A stretch of DNA of 64,000 nucleotides from JAEYKI01 sp036679405 (GTDB taxonomy: Bacteria; Bacillota; Clostridia; Christensenellales; Christensenellaceae): the NCBI GenBank assembly GCA_036679405.1, contig JAVBVZ010000005.1, positions 15,020-79,019 of the forward strand. Direction: 5' to 3'. This document shows, one piece after another, positions 33,944 through 43,345 of this stretch (position 1 is the stretch's first letter; every line of letters begins with the position of its first letter). Below the pieces are notes generated by a model that saw only the letters and a list, made by a program, of their open reading frames with translations, had not been told where the DNA came from and ran no database searches. A program made the translations under genes and the position numbers.

Positions 33944-35187
33944 GCTTTGTCTCCTTCTTCTGAATTGATTTTATAGATATTTTTAAAACACCTTACATAC
34001 TCTTTTCCGGTTTTAAAGCTTTTTCTGTTTTTTATAAACGCTTTGGCCGTTTTAATGACCGTGCGTTCGGCCTGTATTCGTTTGCCCGGATCCGAAATCG
34101 TAGTCAGATCTTTCACTTGGGCCAGGCCGACCGTTCTTCTCAAAAGTTCCACGCCCGCCACACCGGCCGTATCCGATAAAATTTCATCCAAAAAATATTC
34201 TTTATATCCCGGCGTTTTAGCCATGGGCTCACTTACATATAAATCAAAATCCCTTTTGAATTTTTCTTTGAACATATCTACGATATCTTCAACCGTTCGT
34301 TCTACCCAGCCAATATACCGTCTCTTCTGCTCTCCTTCAGGCATAGTCGCTTTTCCGTTCATCCACGCAAATATCATATTCGCAACAATATTGCCAATGT
34401 CATATCCCATCGGACCATAAAAAGCAAATTCCGGGTCCATCACTTTTGTTGATCCGTCTTTAATAAAAATGGATCCGGTATGAAGGTCTCCGTGCACCAA
34501 CGACTGCGCGTTATCCATAAAATCATACTTTAGTTTAGCAACTTCAAGATGTAAAGATTTATCCTTATACAGTTCCTGCTGTACAAAAGACTTATTTGCA
34601 TCCAAAACAATATTTCTTTTTAGGTTATTGAGATACGGTTCGGTATAAACAAGCGATTCGGTAATGTCTGCGCAAAGCTCAGGATTAATAAACTTTTTTA
34701 CCAGCTGCTTTTTCCGTTTGGACTCCATGACTCTGTCGCTGGTCAGCAGCAACGTTCTCACCAAAAAAGTTGAGATATCCTCGGCAAAATGAGGAAAAGC
34801 TTCGTGCTTTAGCAAGGCGGTCCGCATCACCTGATATTCGGAAAGATCTTCCATGGCGTAGCACTTCATAACAGAGTCCACCAGATAAATCTTAGGCACC
34901 AGCCCCGGACAAAGTTCATCCTCCAGACGGAGCATTTCCACCTCAATACGGTTCCTGTCGGTAGAAATATGGAAATCCGTAGATATTCTTAGCTGTTCGC
35001 CCGCCTGCTTCACAATAACAGACCGGCCGGAGTCTTCATCCAGAACCCTAAACACATAATTCAGGTTCCCGTCTCCGATCTCCCGGCACCTAAGCCGCGC
35101 ATCATTATCAAAAAAATCAAGTTTTTGCAGCGCATATGTTTTTACATCGTCCGTATTCATTAAAAAATACCGGTCAAACCGCGACAC
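33940..35187 (-). CDS. mtnK: S-methyl-5-thioribose kinase
   Basis: A 415-aa MtnK with a protein-kinase-like fold. CREIGDGNLNYVFRV is the family's glycine-containing nucleotide loop, SLVHGDLHTGSIFI the catalytic loop, and VMDPEFAFYGPMGYDIGN the metal-binding DxE region. The enzyme phosphorylates 5-methylthioribose at C1 in methionine salvage; relatives also act on 5-deoxyribose. I place the start at GTG 35187 (7 nt after GGGAGG), which gives the same N-terminal length as the Bacillus enzyme. It is embedded in a sugar-transport operon, not beside mtnA, which lies 11 kb away. Confidence 0.9.
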   Translation of the reverse strand: MSRFDRYFLMNTDDVKTYALQKLDFFDNDARLRCREIGDGNLNYVFRVLDEDSGRSVIVKQAGEQLRISTDFHISTDRNRIEVEMLRLEDELCPGLVPKIYLVDSVMKCYAMEDLSEYQVMRTALLKHEAFPHFAEDISTFLVRTLLLTSDRVMESKRKKQLVKKFINPELCADITESLVYTEPYLNNLKRNIVLDANKSFVQQELYKDKSLHLEVAKLKYDFMDNAQSLVHGDLHTGSIFIKDGSTKVMDPEFAFYGPMGYDIGNIVANMIFAWMNGKATMPEGEQKRRYIGWVERTVEDIVDMFKEKFKRDFDLYVSEPMAKTPGYKEYFLDEILSDTAGVAGVELLRRTVGLAQVKDLTTISDPGKRIQAERTVIKTAKAFIKNRKSFKTGKEYVRCFKNIYKINSEEGDKA

Positions 35188-35234
35188 TTCCACCCCTCCC
35201 TTTCTACTGTATGAAGCTCTGTGCTGTTACGGCG

Positions 35235-36404
35235 TTATACCAGCTTGTCCAGTCTCATTCCATCCTTGGGCACCCATTGCCTGAAGTATTTAATGCTTTG
35301 CTCCAGTTTTTTTATAATCTCCCGTCCAGTCTCTATATTCGAGCCGAATATTTCAAAACTCAAATAAATATCTTTGCTCATCTCCTGTTGCAAAAGGCCC
35401 GGATTGGCATCATATGAATTTTTAAGCGCTTTAAGAATCCGATCTCCTTTTATAATTCCATTTTTGTTGGTCTCGGGGGTAAATGCCGCATGGCTGGAAG
35501 TCAGGCCATCCGTCTGCTGCATATGAATAATCGGGGAATAGCATCCGACCGTTTCGATCCACTTATAAACATCGCTGTCTTCCGGTTTGGAAAACAGATA
35601 GTCGTGCATAAAGATATCTGCTTGGATCTTTTCGATCAGGCGTTCCCTTTCCGTGCTCTCAAGCGTTCTTCCTTCTTCAAATAAATCCTGTGCTTTGTCG
35701 CTGCCCAACCAGACCCCCCTGTTATTCTCCCATGCAGATTCTATCTGGTTTTTTGAAGGCAGCAAAAATTTTCTTTGCCCAACCATATGCCCGACATCAA
35801 TCGTCACATAACACGGCCTTTTGTTTTCTTCATAAACGCGGTTTAAAAAATCCCGTGTTCCTTCAATTGTAAAAGGCGGCTGTTGCGGCGCGTACATTTG
35901 CTCTACGCTCACCTGTACCTTGCCATGGTCATAAGCAAACGCAGCGATATCAGACATCTGGCCGCAAATCATATCCATCATTTCACGATAGGCAGCCGCT
36001 TCTTGCAGCACAGCATGTGGGATCGCAAAAAACGAAAATCCAAGACCTTTTGCGCCCATGGCGGCAATCTTTACTATCAGTTTTTTTATCCACTCCTCTG
36101 TAATCCTTTTGCGTATCCTCTCATCATAATGGGCCAGCCCCACCGTCCTGTATGTCTGGTATCCGGTATAAAAATTTACGAGCCGCATATCCAGATTATT
36201 TTGCTGAGCCACTACTTCTTCAAACCAGTCATCCATATAATCGTCACTGCAAAAAAGCGGATCGATTTCATTGTCCGTACTTGCCTGTACGTATTGAAAT
36301 CCAATATCCCGTGCAATTTTCATCCACTCCTGTGGCCGAATCCATCTTTTAATCGCAAAGCAACTGTCTAAAACTAAATATATCCTGGGATAGTCCATCT
36401 TCAT
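35235..36404 (-). CDS. Xylose-isomerase-like TIM-barrel protein
   Basis: A 389-aa protein of the AP-endonuclease-2/xylose-isomerase-like TIM-barrel fold. Supporting segments are RIYLVLDSCFAIKRW, FQYVQASTDNEIDP, VQVSVEQMYAP with a likely metal Glu, YVTIDVGHMVGQ with the metal Asp/His pair, IIHMQQTDG and YLSFEIFGSN with a late Glu. Such proteins isomerise or epimerise sugars with a divalent metal. Substrate unknown; its place between a FGGY kinase and mtnK suggests it acts on the imported sugar or its phosphate. It is longer than usual for the family (about 280-330 aa). Ribosome sites support 36404 or the ATG two codons later. Confidence 0.75.
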   Translation of the reverse strand: MKMDYPRIYLVLDSCFAIKRWIRPQEWMKIARDIGFQYVQASTDNEIDPLFCSDDYMDDWFEEVVAQQNNLDMRLVNFYTGYQTYRTVGLAHYDERIRKRITEEWIKKLIVKIAAMGAKGLGFSFFAIPHAVLQEAAAYREMMDMICGQMSDIAAFAYDHGKVQVSVEQMYAPQQPPFTIEGTRDFLNRVYEENKRPCYVTIDVGHMVGQRKFLLPSKNQIESAWENNRGVWLGSDKAQDLFEEGRTLESTERERLIEKIQADIFMHDYLFSKPEDSDVYKWIETVGCYSPIIHMQQTDGLTSSHAAFTPETNKNGIIKGDRILKALKNSYDANPGLLQQEMSKDIYLSFEIFGSNIETGREIIKKLEQSIKYFRQWVPKDGMRLDKLV

Positions 36405-36419
36405 CTCCCGTTTTCCTTA

Positions 36420-37904
36420 TCAGTTAAATAATTTTTTGTATTCTAAAAAGCGCGCATTCCAGTCTGTTCCTTCTTTCGGATCATACTGCGCGATCTGTGA
36501 AGATGCGGCAGAAATCGCCCTGCCTTCATGCAAACTTTTTATATCTCCCAAGGCCTTCATCTGCATCAATAAATTTCCAACAGACGTTGTCTCAACAGGT
36601 CCGGCCATCACCTGCACCCCCATGGCATCCGCCATCCACTGGCATAAGAGCTTGTTTTTAACGCCCCCGCCAAACACATGCAGGACTCTCGGAGCATGTT
36701 CCGTAAGCTCTGTCAGTTTTTCCTGGCAATCTTTAAACTTCAAAACCATGCTTTCAAAAACAACCCTGGCTACTTCTCCCATACTCTGTGGCCTGTATTG
36801 TCCCCTGGCTGCACAAAAATCTCCTACTGCACCGGGCATATTCGGATTCGCCAGCACAAATGCTGAATCCTGAACATCAATAAACCCTTTCCCGCCGCAA
36901 GCTTTCTGCGCCGCCAATACAATCTCGTCCCAGCTTACCTGTTTTCTTTGCTCGCGGTTCCAGCATTCACGGCATTGCTGAATAATCCAAAGGCCGGTGA
37001 TCATATTGATCAGATTGTTTTTTCCTTCCACACCGCCCTGTGTGCCGAATCCGGCTTCAAAAACAGCTCTGTCCGTATTTACGGACTGTGTCTCTTTTCC
37101 AAACAGCGCCCATGTTCCCAGGCTGATAAATGCCCAATCTTTTTGATGACCGCTTAAAGGAACGCCTGCAATTGCGCTTGCGGTATCATGGGAAGCAACG
37201 CTTACCACCGGTACCTGCGGTATAGCAAGACGCCGGCACAACTCCTTGTTTAAATTGCCAAGAAGCGTTCCGGGCGTTCGCATTTCCAAAAAAAGCCTCT
37301 CAGAAATACCAATCTGCTCAATAAGTTTTTTTTGCCATTTTCTATTTTCCTGATCTACAAGCAGGCTCATGGTGGCATTTGTATATTCGTTAGCTGCCTC
37401 TCCCGTCAGATAATAATTCAATAAATCCGGAATCATCAAAAACCGGTCGGCGCATTCCAGTTCCCGCGCGCCTTCCCGCTGCAGTGCATACAAATAATAC
37501 GCAGCCATAATCGGGTTTGTATTTGCGCCGCCCAGTTTAAACAATTCATATTCCCCAAGCGCCTCATCTAAAACCGATTTGTAGCGGTGCCTTAGTTCGT
37601 CTCGGTAATTAGCCGGATTTGCAATCAGCTTCCCCGCTTTATCCAAAAAGCCAAAGTCGCATCCCCAGGTATCAACGCCTATTGAGACAATATCCGGATA
37701 TTTGGAAAACGCCTTCAAAAGCCCTACATCCAGTTCGGAAGAAAGCCTTAAAATATCCCAATAAAAGGTTCCACCGTAATATACCGGCCTGTTTTCAAAA
37801 TCATGGACCACCTCCATGGAAAATGAACGGCCGTTATACTTTGCAACCAGACATCTTCCATGACTGGCCCCATAATCAAAAACTAAATACTTCTTCTCTT
37901 TCAT
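36420..37904 (-). CDS. FGGY-family kinase, rhamnulokinase-like
   Basis: A 494-aa sugar kinase. The N-terminal VFDYGASHGRCLVAKYN resembles RhaB's ASSGR start; VDTWGCDFGFLD and PANYRDELRH are typical of rhamnulokinases. The C-terminal ATP domain has SHDTASAIAGVP, FISLGTWALFG and HVFGGGVKNKLLCQWMAD. Rhamnulokinase phosphorylates rhamnulose at C1 before aldol cleavage. It sits 15 nt before the TIM-barrel gene and 34 nt after the RhaM-like gene. No rhaD-type aldolase is in the window, so a 6-deoxy-ketohexose is likely but not certain as substrate. Confidence 0.85.
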   Translation of the reverse strand: MKEKKYLVFDYGASHGRCLVAKYNGRSFSMEVVHDFENRPVYYGGTFYWDILRLSSELDVGLLKAFSKYPDIVSIGVDTWGCDFGFLDKAGKLIANPANYRDELRHRYKSVLDEALGEYELFKLGGANTNPIMAAYYLYALQREGARELECADRFLMIPDLLNYYLTGEAANEYTNATMSLLVDQENRKWQKKLIEQIGISERLFLEMRTPGTLLGNLNKELCRRLAIPQVPVVSVASHDTASAIAGVPLSGHQKDWAFISLGTWALFGKETQSVNTDRAVFEAGFGTQGGVEGKNNLINMITGLWIIQQCRECWNREQRKQVSWDEIVLAAQKACGGKGFIDVQDSAFVLANPNMPGAVGDFCAARGQYRPQSMGEVARVVFESMVLKFKDCQEKLTELTEHAPRVLHVFGGGVKNKLLCQWMADAMGVQVMAGPVETTSVGNLLMQMKALGDIKSLHEGRAISAASSQIAQYDPKEGTDWNARFLEYKKLFN

Positions 37905-37938
37905 TTAAAATACTCCCGGTCAACACACGCCTGTCTTT

Positions 37939-38292
37939 CTAATATTGTTCAAGCTTACCTCTAAGCTGCTGATTTAAATCAAATATTTTCTCACACGTCT
38001 GCACATCTTCTTTTCCGTCAATACTAGGAGTAACCTTATACGCCTTGGAAAGCCGCTCGTTCCATCGGGTGCATGCTTCGTTTGCTCCCCAAATGCGGTA
38101 TACCTCATTTAGGTCCTCCGCTTCCCAAAACAAGACAGAAAAATTCTTATAATTGTAAATCAGCAATTCTTTTGCACCGGCCTTTTTGAGCCCTTCCAAT
38201 ACTTCCGGCCATGGATTTTTATGGAGATTCACATAATCTTCTACCTGATCTTCATTGATTTCTATAACAAAACAATACCGGTTCATAGCCAT
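37939..38292 (-). CDS. L-rhamnose mutarotase-like protein (RhaM/DUF718)
   Basis: A 117-aa small dimeric alpha-beta barrel protein. RYCFVIEINEDQVEDYVNLHKNPWPEVLEGLKKAGAKE shows the family's YxxxH..WPE...L..AG pattern including the catalytic His, followed by LLIYNYKNFSVLFWEAED and RWNERLSK. RhaM interconverts alpha and beta anomers of L-rhamnose; related proteins act on fucose. Its presence supports a 6-deoxysugar as the operon's substrate. The ATG two codons further in has a slightly better ribosome-site spacing. Confidence 0.85.
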   Translation of the reverse strand: MAMNRYCFVIEINEDQVEDYVNLHKNPWPEVLEGLKKAGAKELLIYNYKNFSVLFWEAEDLNEVYRIWGANEACTRWNERLSKAYKVTPSIDGKEDVQTCEKIFDLNQQLRGKLEQY

Positions 38293-38350
38293 TTTTCCTT
38301 TCTTTCAGAAGCAAAAAAGCGGTCCTTTTTCTTATTGCTTCCTGCAAGTT

Positions 38351-39343
38351 CTACTTAAATACGGCTTCTCTCACGGCGGCAATCGTCTTGCAGGGGTCGC
38401 CTTCTTCAATCAATTCTCCCATCCGCTCAAATCCAATACGGTCCACCGCTTCATCAAACTTTTGCATATTAAGAACGCTCTGCCGCGTAGCTTCATACTG
38501 GTCTTCTCTGTAAGGAAAAATATCTACAGAAACGAACCCGTCATACCCTACTTTTCTCAGAGAATAAAACAGTTCAATATACTCCATATGACGGACAGAT
38601 CCAACGATCATATCATCGTCCCAAATATTATAATTGTCGTTGGAATGCATCATAAATAATTTTCCGTATTTAGCCGCAATCTCAATATTTTGCGCCGCAT
38701 TTTGCTGTGATTGGAATACATGCCCGATATCAATACATACCCCTACATTCTCCCTGTCTATTTCCGTGCACATCATCAGCGCCGTCATGGTGGTATCCAC
38801 CAGGCTCCGATTCCTCGGTTCACGGATTTTTCCTTCTATGGTCAGTTTGATTTCGGGATTATAATCGGCCAGCTCACGAACGCTTTTTATTAAATAATCC
38901 CATTGTTTTGCATAGTTTGTCTGCATAGGGTAATCAAAACCGTCCTGCCCCAGCCAAAGATCCACACTGGGGTTTCCAACCAGCTTCGCGTTAAAATCAA
39001 TATTTTGTTTCAGTTGCTTCATCGCCATCTTTCTTATTTGGGGATCAGCGGCAGAAACAGAACCTTTTTGCCATTTCCTTTCACCAAACAAAAGAGGCAG
39101 CACGGATGAAGCAACCAGACCGGAAGCGGTCAAAATTTCGTTTACAACTTCCGGGTCGGATAAAGGTCCGGTCGGTGCCTGATAAAGGTCGGCTCCGGAA
39201 AGCACCTGCATCTTTTCCAGATTTTTAATTACATCCGGAAACTCCACATTATCCAGTTCCGGATCTTTGTACCCACATTTCATGAATCTGTCGCTTGTCT
39301 GTCCAAGCGATCCAATAATCGCGCTGTATTTAATCTTGCTCAT
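38351..39343 (-). CDS. Sugar isomerase/epimerase-like TIM-barrel protein
   Basis: A 330-aa xylose-isomerase-like TIM-barrel protein. Segments include IIGSLGQTSDRFMKCGY, LPLLFGERKWQKGSV, IKLTIEGKIREPR with a metal Glu, GVCIDIGHVFQSQQ with the metal Asp-x-x-His, LFMMHSNDNYNIWDD and FVSVDIFPYREDQ. It differs clearly from the other TIM-barrel protein of the operon. The tight association with the RhaM-like and RhaB-like genes makes it a candidate for the aldose-ketose isomerase. AAGGAG precedes the ATG. It is the first gene after the binding-protein gene and the strong palindrome. Confidence 0.78.
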   Translation of the reverse strand: MSKIKYSAIIGSLGQTSDRFMKCGYKDPELDNVEFPDVIKNLEKMQVLSGADLYQAPTGPLSDPEVVNEILTASGLVASSVLPLLFGERKWQKGSVSAADPQIRKMAMKQLKQNIDFNAKLVGNPSVDLWLGQDGFDYPMQTNYAKQWDYLIKSVRELADYNPEIKLTIEGKIREPRNRSLVDTTMTALMMCTEIDRENVGVCIDIGHVFQSQQNAAQNIEIAAKYGKLFMMHSNDNYNIWDDDMIVGSVRHMEYIELFYSLRKVGYDGFVSVDIFPYREDQYEATRQSVLNMQKFDEAVDRIGFERMGELIEEGDPCKTIAAVREAVFK

Positions 39344-39463
39344 CGTTTTTCTCCTTGCACATAAAATTTATGAATGGAACACCAAAGATTCCTTATGAAT
39401 GTCCGCGCAACAAATGCAAACTTTCTTCCGGCAGCAAAAAACGGCTCCCAAATCCAAACCTTT

Positions 39464-39491
39464 ATATCCGCCGGCCTAGGCCGGCGGATAT
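39464..39491. repeat. 28-nt perfect palindrome in the binding-protein/isomerase spacer
   Basis: Arms ATATCCGCCGGCC and GGCCGGCGGATAT meet at TA, giving a perfect 28-nt palindrome 11 nt past the stop of the substrate-binding-protein gene. There is no T run on either strand, so it is not a standard terminator; it more likely protects or processes mRNA so that the binding protein is made in excess. Confidence 0.8.
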
Positions 39492-39501
39492 CGTGTTTCT
39501 C

Positions 39502-40572
39502 TTAAGACTCCATTTGAGCAGCGGCTGCAATCGCCCAGTTTGTTTCATCCATGCAGTTTGAAGCATCCAGCACCATGAACGGCTGCGTCACATTCTTGTC
39601 TACCGTCTCGCCATTCAACACTGCCACAGCCAGATCAACTGCGTTTGCTCCCATTCCAACCGGATCCTGTGCAATCGTCACGTCAATCTTGCCTTCTTCA
39701 ATCGCTGTCAGCGCATCCATGATCCCATCAATGCCAATGATGTAAATATGGCCGTCTTCACCCGTCGGCACCATTTTCCCGGCAGCCTCAATAGCTTTTG
39801 CCGCGCCCAGGGTGCAATCGTCATTATGTCCGTATACTGCATCAATATCAGGATTTGCCTGCAAAATATTGGTCATAACATTCAAAGATGTTTCCTGATC
39901 AAAATCACCTGCCTGGCTGGCTACGATAGTGATGTCAGGATACTCAGCGGCAATCTGGTCATTGAATCCCTGGCCTCTGTCCTTAGCTGCGGACGTTCCC
40001 AAAAGGCCCTGGATCTCCACAACGTTTCCTTTGGGTTCGCCATATTTTTCCGTTAAGAACTCCGCAATTTTATCGGCTGCCAAAGCGCCCATCGCAACGT
40101 TGTCTGTAGCGATAAAAGAAGTATAGTTCCCGCTGCTGGAACCCCTGTCGCAGTAAATTACCGGTATGTTCGCATCTACAGCTTTCTGCTCCGCCGGAAC
40201 AATCGCATCGCTGTCGATCGGATTGGCGATAATAGCGTCAACGCCCTGAGAGATTAAATCTTCCATCTGGGATGTCTGTGTTGCAATATCTCCGTTCGCG
40301 TTAACTTCTACAATATTGACCCCCAATTTTTCCGCTTCATCCATGACGCCTATACGCATTCCCACAAAGAATGCATTGGTCAAAGTAGACTCGCTGAATC
40401 CGATTGTGTAGTCTTCACTGGCTGCCGATTCCGACGCAGCTTCCGATGCGGACGCCTCTGTCGTCTCCTGGCTGGCTGAAGCCTCGGTAGACTCCGCCGG
40501 TGTTTCCTGGCTGCAAGCGGCTAGCGATACCACCATTGCGATCGCAAGTACGATCAATAAAACTTTTTTCAT
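39502..40572 (-). CDS. Sugar ABC transporter substrate-binding lipoprotein
   Basis: A 356-aa lipoprotein of the ribose-binding type (Peripla_BP_4). The signal peptide ends in the lipobox SLAACSQ; a Ser/Glu/Ala-rich linker of about 30 residues then leads to the two-lobed domain. Typical segments are TIGFSESTLTNAFFVGM, QVDAIIANPIDSD (here VDAIIANPID), TDNVAMGALAADKIAEFL, DAVYGHNDDCTLGAAKAIEA and IDVTIAQDPVGMGANAVDLAV. Binding residues of the pocket cannot be assigned to one sugar. It lies 75 nt after the permease gene and is the third gene of the operon. Confidence 0.93.
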   Translation of the reverse strand: MKKVLLIVLAIAMVVSLAACSQETPAESTEASASQETTEASASEAASESAASEDYTIGFSESTLTNAFFVGMRIGVMDEAEKLGVNIVEVNANGDIATQTSQMEDLISQGVDAIIANPIDSDAIVPAEQKAVDANIPVIYCDRGSSSGNYTSFIATDNVAMGALAADKIAEFLTEKYGEPKGNVVEIQGLLGTSAAKDRGQGFNDQIAAEYPDITIVASQAGDFDQETSLNVMTNILQANPDIDAVYGHNDDCTLGAAKAIEAAGKMVPTGEDGHIYIIGIDGIMDALTAIEEGKIDVTIAQDPVGMGANAVDLAVAVLNGETVDKNVTQPFMVLDASNCMDETNWAIAAAAQMES

Positions 40573-40647
40573 TTCTTATCCTCCTCTGATATTTCTTTTA
40601 TTTAACCCTGCTTTTTGCAGCGTTAAATTTGTTTCATTCACTGCTTG

Positions 40648-41634
40648 TTACTTAACCTCAGAACGCGTCCGCAGCGTATCGATCAACACGGCTATGATAA
40701 TCACCATGCCCCGGACCGTATCCGAGAAAAACGGATCCACATTTAAGATGTTCATTCCATTGTTTAAAACACCCAGTATCATAACACCGATAAAAGTTCC
40801 CAGCATGGTCCCCCGGCCGCCTGCCAAGCTAGCTCCGCCGATCACAGCCGCGCCAATCGCATCCAGCTCCAATCCTTCGCCTGCCGTTGTGATAGCGGAT
40901 CCCAAACGGGATATCAGGATAATGGCTCCAATGCCGCAAGCCATCCCGTTAAACGTATACGCCATTGTCTCCACACGTTTTACATTTATTCCGGACAATT
41001 CCGTCGCTTCACGGTTTCCTCCCAATGAATATAAAGCGCGCCCGAAAGATGTATATTTTAGCAAATAAAATCCGACAATAAATACCGAAAGCAATATTAC
41101 TACAGCCGTTGGGACTACCCCGCCTATATACCCGTTGCCTACAAACTGCATTTCAGTAGGCAACCCGGATATGGTCATCCCTTGCAGGTATACCATAGTC
41201 AGCCCTCTCGCAATACCCATCATGCCCAGCGTTACAATAAAAGCAGGCATTTTCACCCTGCTGATCAATAGCCCCTGGGAGCATCCAATGCCGATTCCAA
41301 TGGCAACCATTCCAATAAACGCAACCCCCCAGGGCAGCCCTCCATGCTTGATCATTCCGGCTCCAAGCGCCGAACAGAGGGCCACAACCGATCCCACCGA
41401 AAGATCAATCCCGCCGGTAATAATAACAAATGTCATCCCGATAGAAACAATTCCAACGGTGGTGTTCTGTATAAGAACGTTATATAAATTCGTTACCGTA
41501 AGAAACCTGCTATTTAAAATTGCGAGTAAAGCACACAGTCCAATCAAAGCAATCAGCATCATGTTTTTTGCTATAAAATTCGAAACCCCCGACCTTTCCT
41601 TAAGATCTGTTGAGTATGTCGCTGATCTTTTCAT
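40648..41634 (-). CDS. Sugar ABC transporter permease (RbsC-like)
   Basis: A 328-aa polytopic membrane protein of the BPD_transp_2 family with about 9-10 helices. The hallmark TGGIDLSVGSVVALCSALGAG is split here around residues 75-95 and is followed by GRALYSLGGNREATELSGI and GGASLAGGRGTMLGTFIGV, the cytoplasmic coupling loops. It forms the membrane channel for a pentose or hexose together with the ATPase upstream and the binding protein downstream. Its ATG overlaps the ATPase stop by 4 nt. Confidence 0.94.
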   Translation of the reverse strand: MKRSATYSTDLKERSGVSNFIAKNMMLIALIGLCALLAILNSRFLTVTNLYNVLIQNTTVGIVSIGMTFVIITGGIDLSVGSVVALCSALGAGMIKHGGLPWGVAFIGMVAIGIGIGCSQGLLISRVKMPAFIVTLGMMGIARGLTMVYLQGMTISGLPTEMQFVGNGYIGGVVPTAVVILLSVFIVGFYLLKYTSFGRALYSLGGNREATELSGINVKRVETMAYTFNGMACGIGAIILISRLGSAITTAGEGLELDAIGAAVIGGASLAGGRGTMLGTFIGVMILGVLNNGMNILNVDPFFSDTVRGMVIIIAVLIDTLRTRSEVK

Positions 41635-43130
41635 TTTTTTATATCCTCCTCGATTGCATATTTAATAACACTTTCCTGCGACAGGTCTCCGCTGTCGAGT
41701 ACTGCCCTCAGTTCTCCATCACGGATCACCGCAACACGGTCGCTCAGTTTAATGACTTCCGGCAACTCGGAAGAAATCAATATAATGGCAGTTCCGCGAC
41801 AGGCAATCTCATTGATCAGATTATATATCTCCGACTTTGTTCCAACATCAATCCCTCTTGTCGGATCATCCAGTATCATGATCCTGGGATCTGTTTGAAG
41901 ACATTTCCCAATGACCACTTTTTGCTGATTTCCGCCTGAAAGTGTGACAACCTTCTGTGCCCTGCTGGTACATTTTATTCCCAGCCGTTTAATCTGGCTT
42001 TCCGCCATTTTTTTGCTGTCGCTTGTATCCACATACCCCAGAATTTTTTGAAGCTTGTATATAAGCGGCAACACGATATTCCATTCTATATCCTGCTGCA
42101 GCACCAGCCCCTGCAGTTTCCGGTCTTCCGGAACAAGAAAAATTCCCTGTCTGATCGCATCGCTCGGGCTTTTGATATCAATCTTTTTTCCATTCAGATA
42201 AATCTCTCCGGCATCCTTTTTATCGGCTCCGAAAATCAGCCTCACCAATTCACTTCTGCCCGCGCCCACCAGACCCGCAATTCCGAAAACTTCTCCTTTC
42301 CGGACCGAAAAAGACACGTTTTTAACTTTTACTCCCCGGCTCAGTTCTTTTACTTCTAAAATAACGTCGCCCGGAACATTGGTTTTTTTGGGATAAACAT
42401 CCGTTATCTCGCGGCCGACCATCATTTTTACAAGCTCATTCTCGTTCGTTTCAACTACGTCCCGCATTCCCGCATCTTTGCCGTCGCGCAAAACCTGGAC
42501 CCTGTCACAGCATTTTGCAATTTCCTCCAGCTTATGGGAGATAAACACCACGCCTATCCCTTTTTCTTTGAGGTCTTTTATGATCTCAAAAAGGCGCTCC
42601 ACCTCATGGCTCAGTAAAGAGGAGGTCGGTTCATCCATCAAAATAACCTTTGCATTTCGCGAAAGAGATTTCGCAATCTCCACCATCTGGCAATCGGCAA
42701 TCGGAAGGGCCGACAATTCTTTTTTCGCATCAATATCAAACTGGTAAAAATCCAGCAATTCCTGAGCGTTTCTGTAAAGTTTTTTGTATTGTACCGTCCC
42801 AAACCGGTTTTTGGGCAAACGGCCCATGAAAATATTTTCGGCTACGGTCAAATTAGGATGCAGTTTTAACTCCTGATATACGATCGCAATGCCCAAATTC
42901 AGTGCGTCCTGCTTCGTTTCAATATTGACTTTCTCACCCTGCAGGTAAATTTCGCCCTCATCTTGTTTGTATGTACCGCTCAGTACATTCAACAAGGTTG
43001 ATTTTCCGGCTCCATTTTCACCCAACAGGCCCAAAACCTCACCATCATTAATCCGAATAGACACACTGTCTAAAGCGCGAACGCCCGGAAAAATTTTTGT
43101 GATGTTCTTTGCATACAGCAATTCACCCAT
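41631..43130 (-). CDS. Sugar ABC transporter ATP-binding protein (RbsA-like, double NBD)
   Basis: A 499-aa protein with two ATPase domains. The first has Walker A GLLGENGAGKSTLL and signature-region DCQMVEIAKSLSR with VILMDEPTSSL. The second (from about 250) has the degenerate Walker A GLVGAGRSELVRL and the signature LSGGNQQKVVIGK with ILDDPTRGIDVG. This arrangement is typical of RbsA/MglA/XylG carriers. It starts the structural operon, about 190 nt downstream of a LacI-type operator, with GAGGTGA before the ATG. Confidence 0.95.
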   Translation of the reverse strand: MGELLYAKNITKIFPGVRALDSVSIRINDGEVLGLLGENGAGKSTLLNVLSGTYKQDEGEIYLQGEKVNIETKQDALNLGIAIVYQELKLHPNLTVAENIFMGRLPKNRFGTVQYKKLYRNAQELLDFYQFDIDAKKELSALPIADCQMVEIAKSLSRNAKVILMDEPTSSLLSHEVERLFEIIKDLKEKGIGVVFISHKLEEIAKCCDRVQVLRDGKDAGMRDVVETNENELVKMMVGREITDVYPKKTNVPGDVILEVKELSRGVKVKNVSFSVRKGEVFGIAGLVGAGRSELVRLIFGADKKDAGEIYLNGKKIDIKSPSDAIRQGIFLVPEDRKLQGLVLQQDIEWNIVLPLIYKLQKILGYVDTSDSKKMAESQIKRLGIKCTSRAQKVVTLSGGNQQKVVIGKCLQTDPRIMILDDPTRGIDVGTKSEIYNLINEIACRGTAIILISSELPEVIKLSDRVAVIRDGELRAVLDSGDLSQESVIKYAIEEDIKK

Positions 43131-43280
43131 AAACTCACCTCATAAAAATCATCAGTAAACAGAATATAGCTTTCATTCTATATTTTTTATTTATGCAGTA
43201 TTCCAATGTAAGGTTTAAAATTCAGTCCGAATATCGTTATATATTAAAAATTTAAAATAGCAGCGTCTTTGAAATCTTGC

Positions 43281-43305
43281 ATCCGTTAGCTTCAGCCGGA
43301 TGCAG
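43281..43305 (-). terminator. Weak hairpin after lacI-type gene
   Basis: GCATCCG and CGGATGC pair across an 11-nt loop that itself can form GCT/AGC. No T run follows. It could be a poor terminator or a processing hairpin in the leader of the ABC operon. Confidence 0.4.
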
Positions 43306-43314
43306 CAGCCATAC

Positions 43315-43328
43315 TGGTAACGTTCCCA
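43315..43328. promoter_or_regulatory. LacI-family operator upstream of the sugar ABC operon
   Basis: TGGTAACGTTCCCA at 43315-43328 contains the AACGTT core in an imperfect palindrome. It differs from the GGGAACGTTCCC site upstream of the regulator gene by one base in the 12-nt core. It lies between the regulator stop and the transporter genes. Confidence 0.65.
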
Positions 43329-43345
43329 ATATGAACAGTTAAAAA

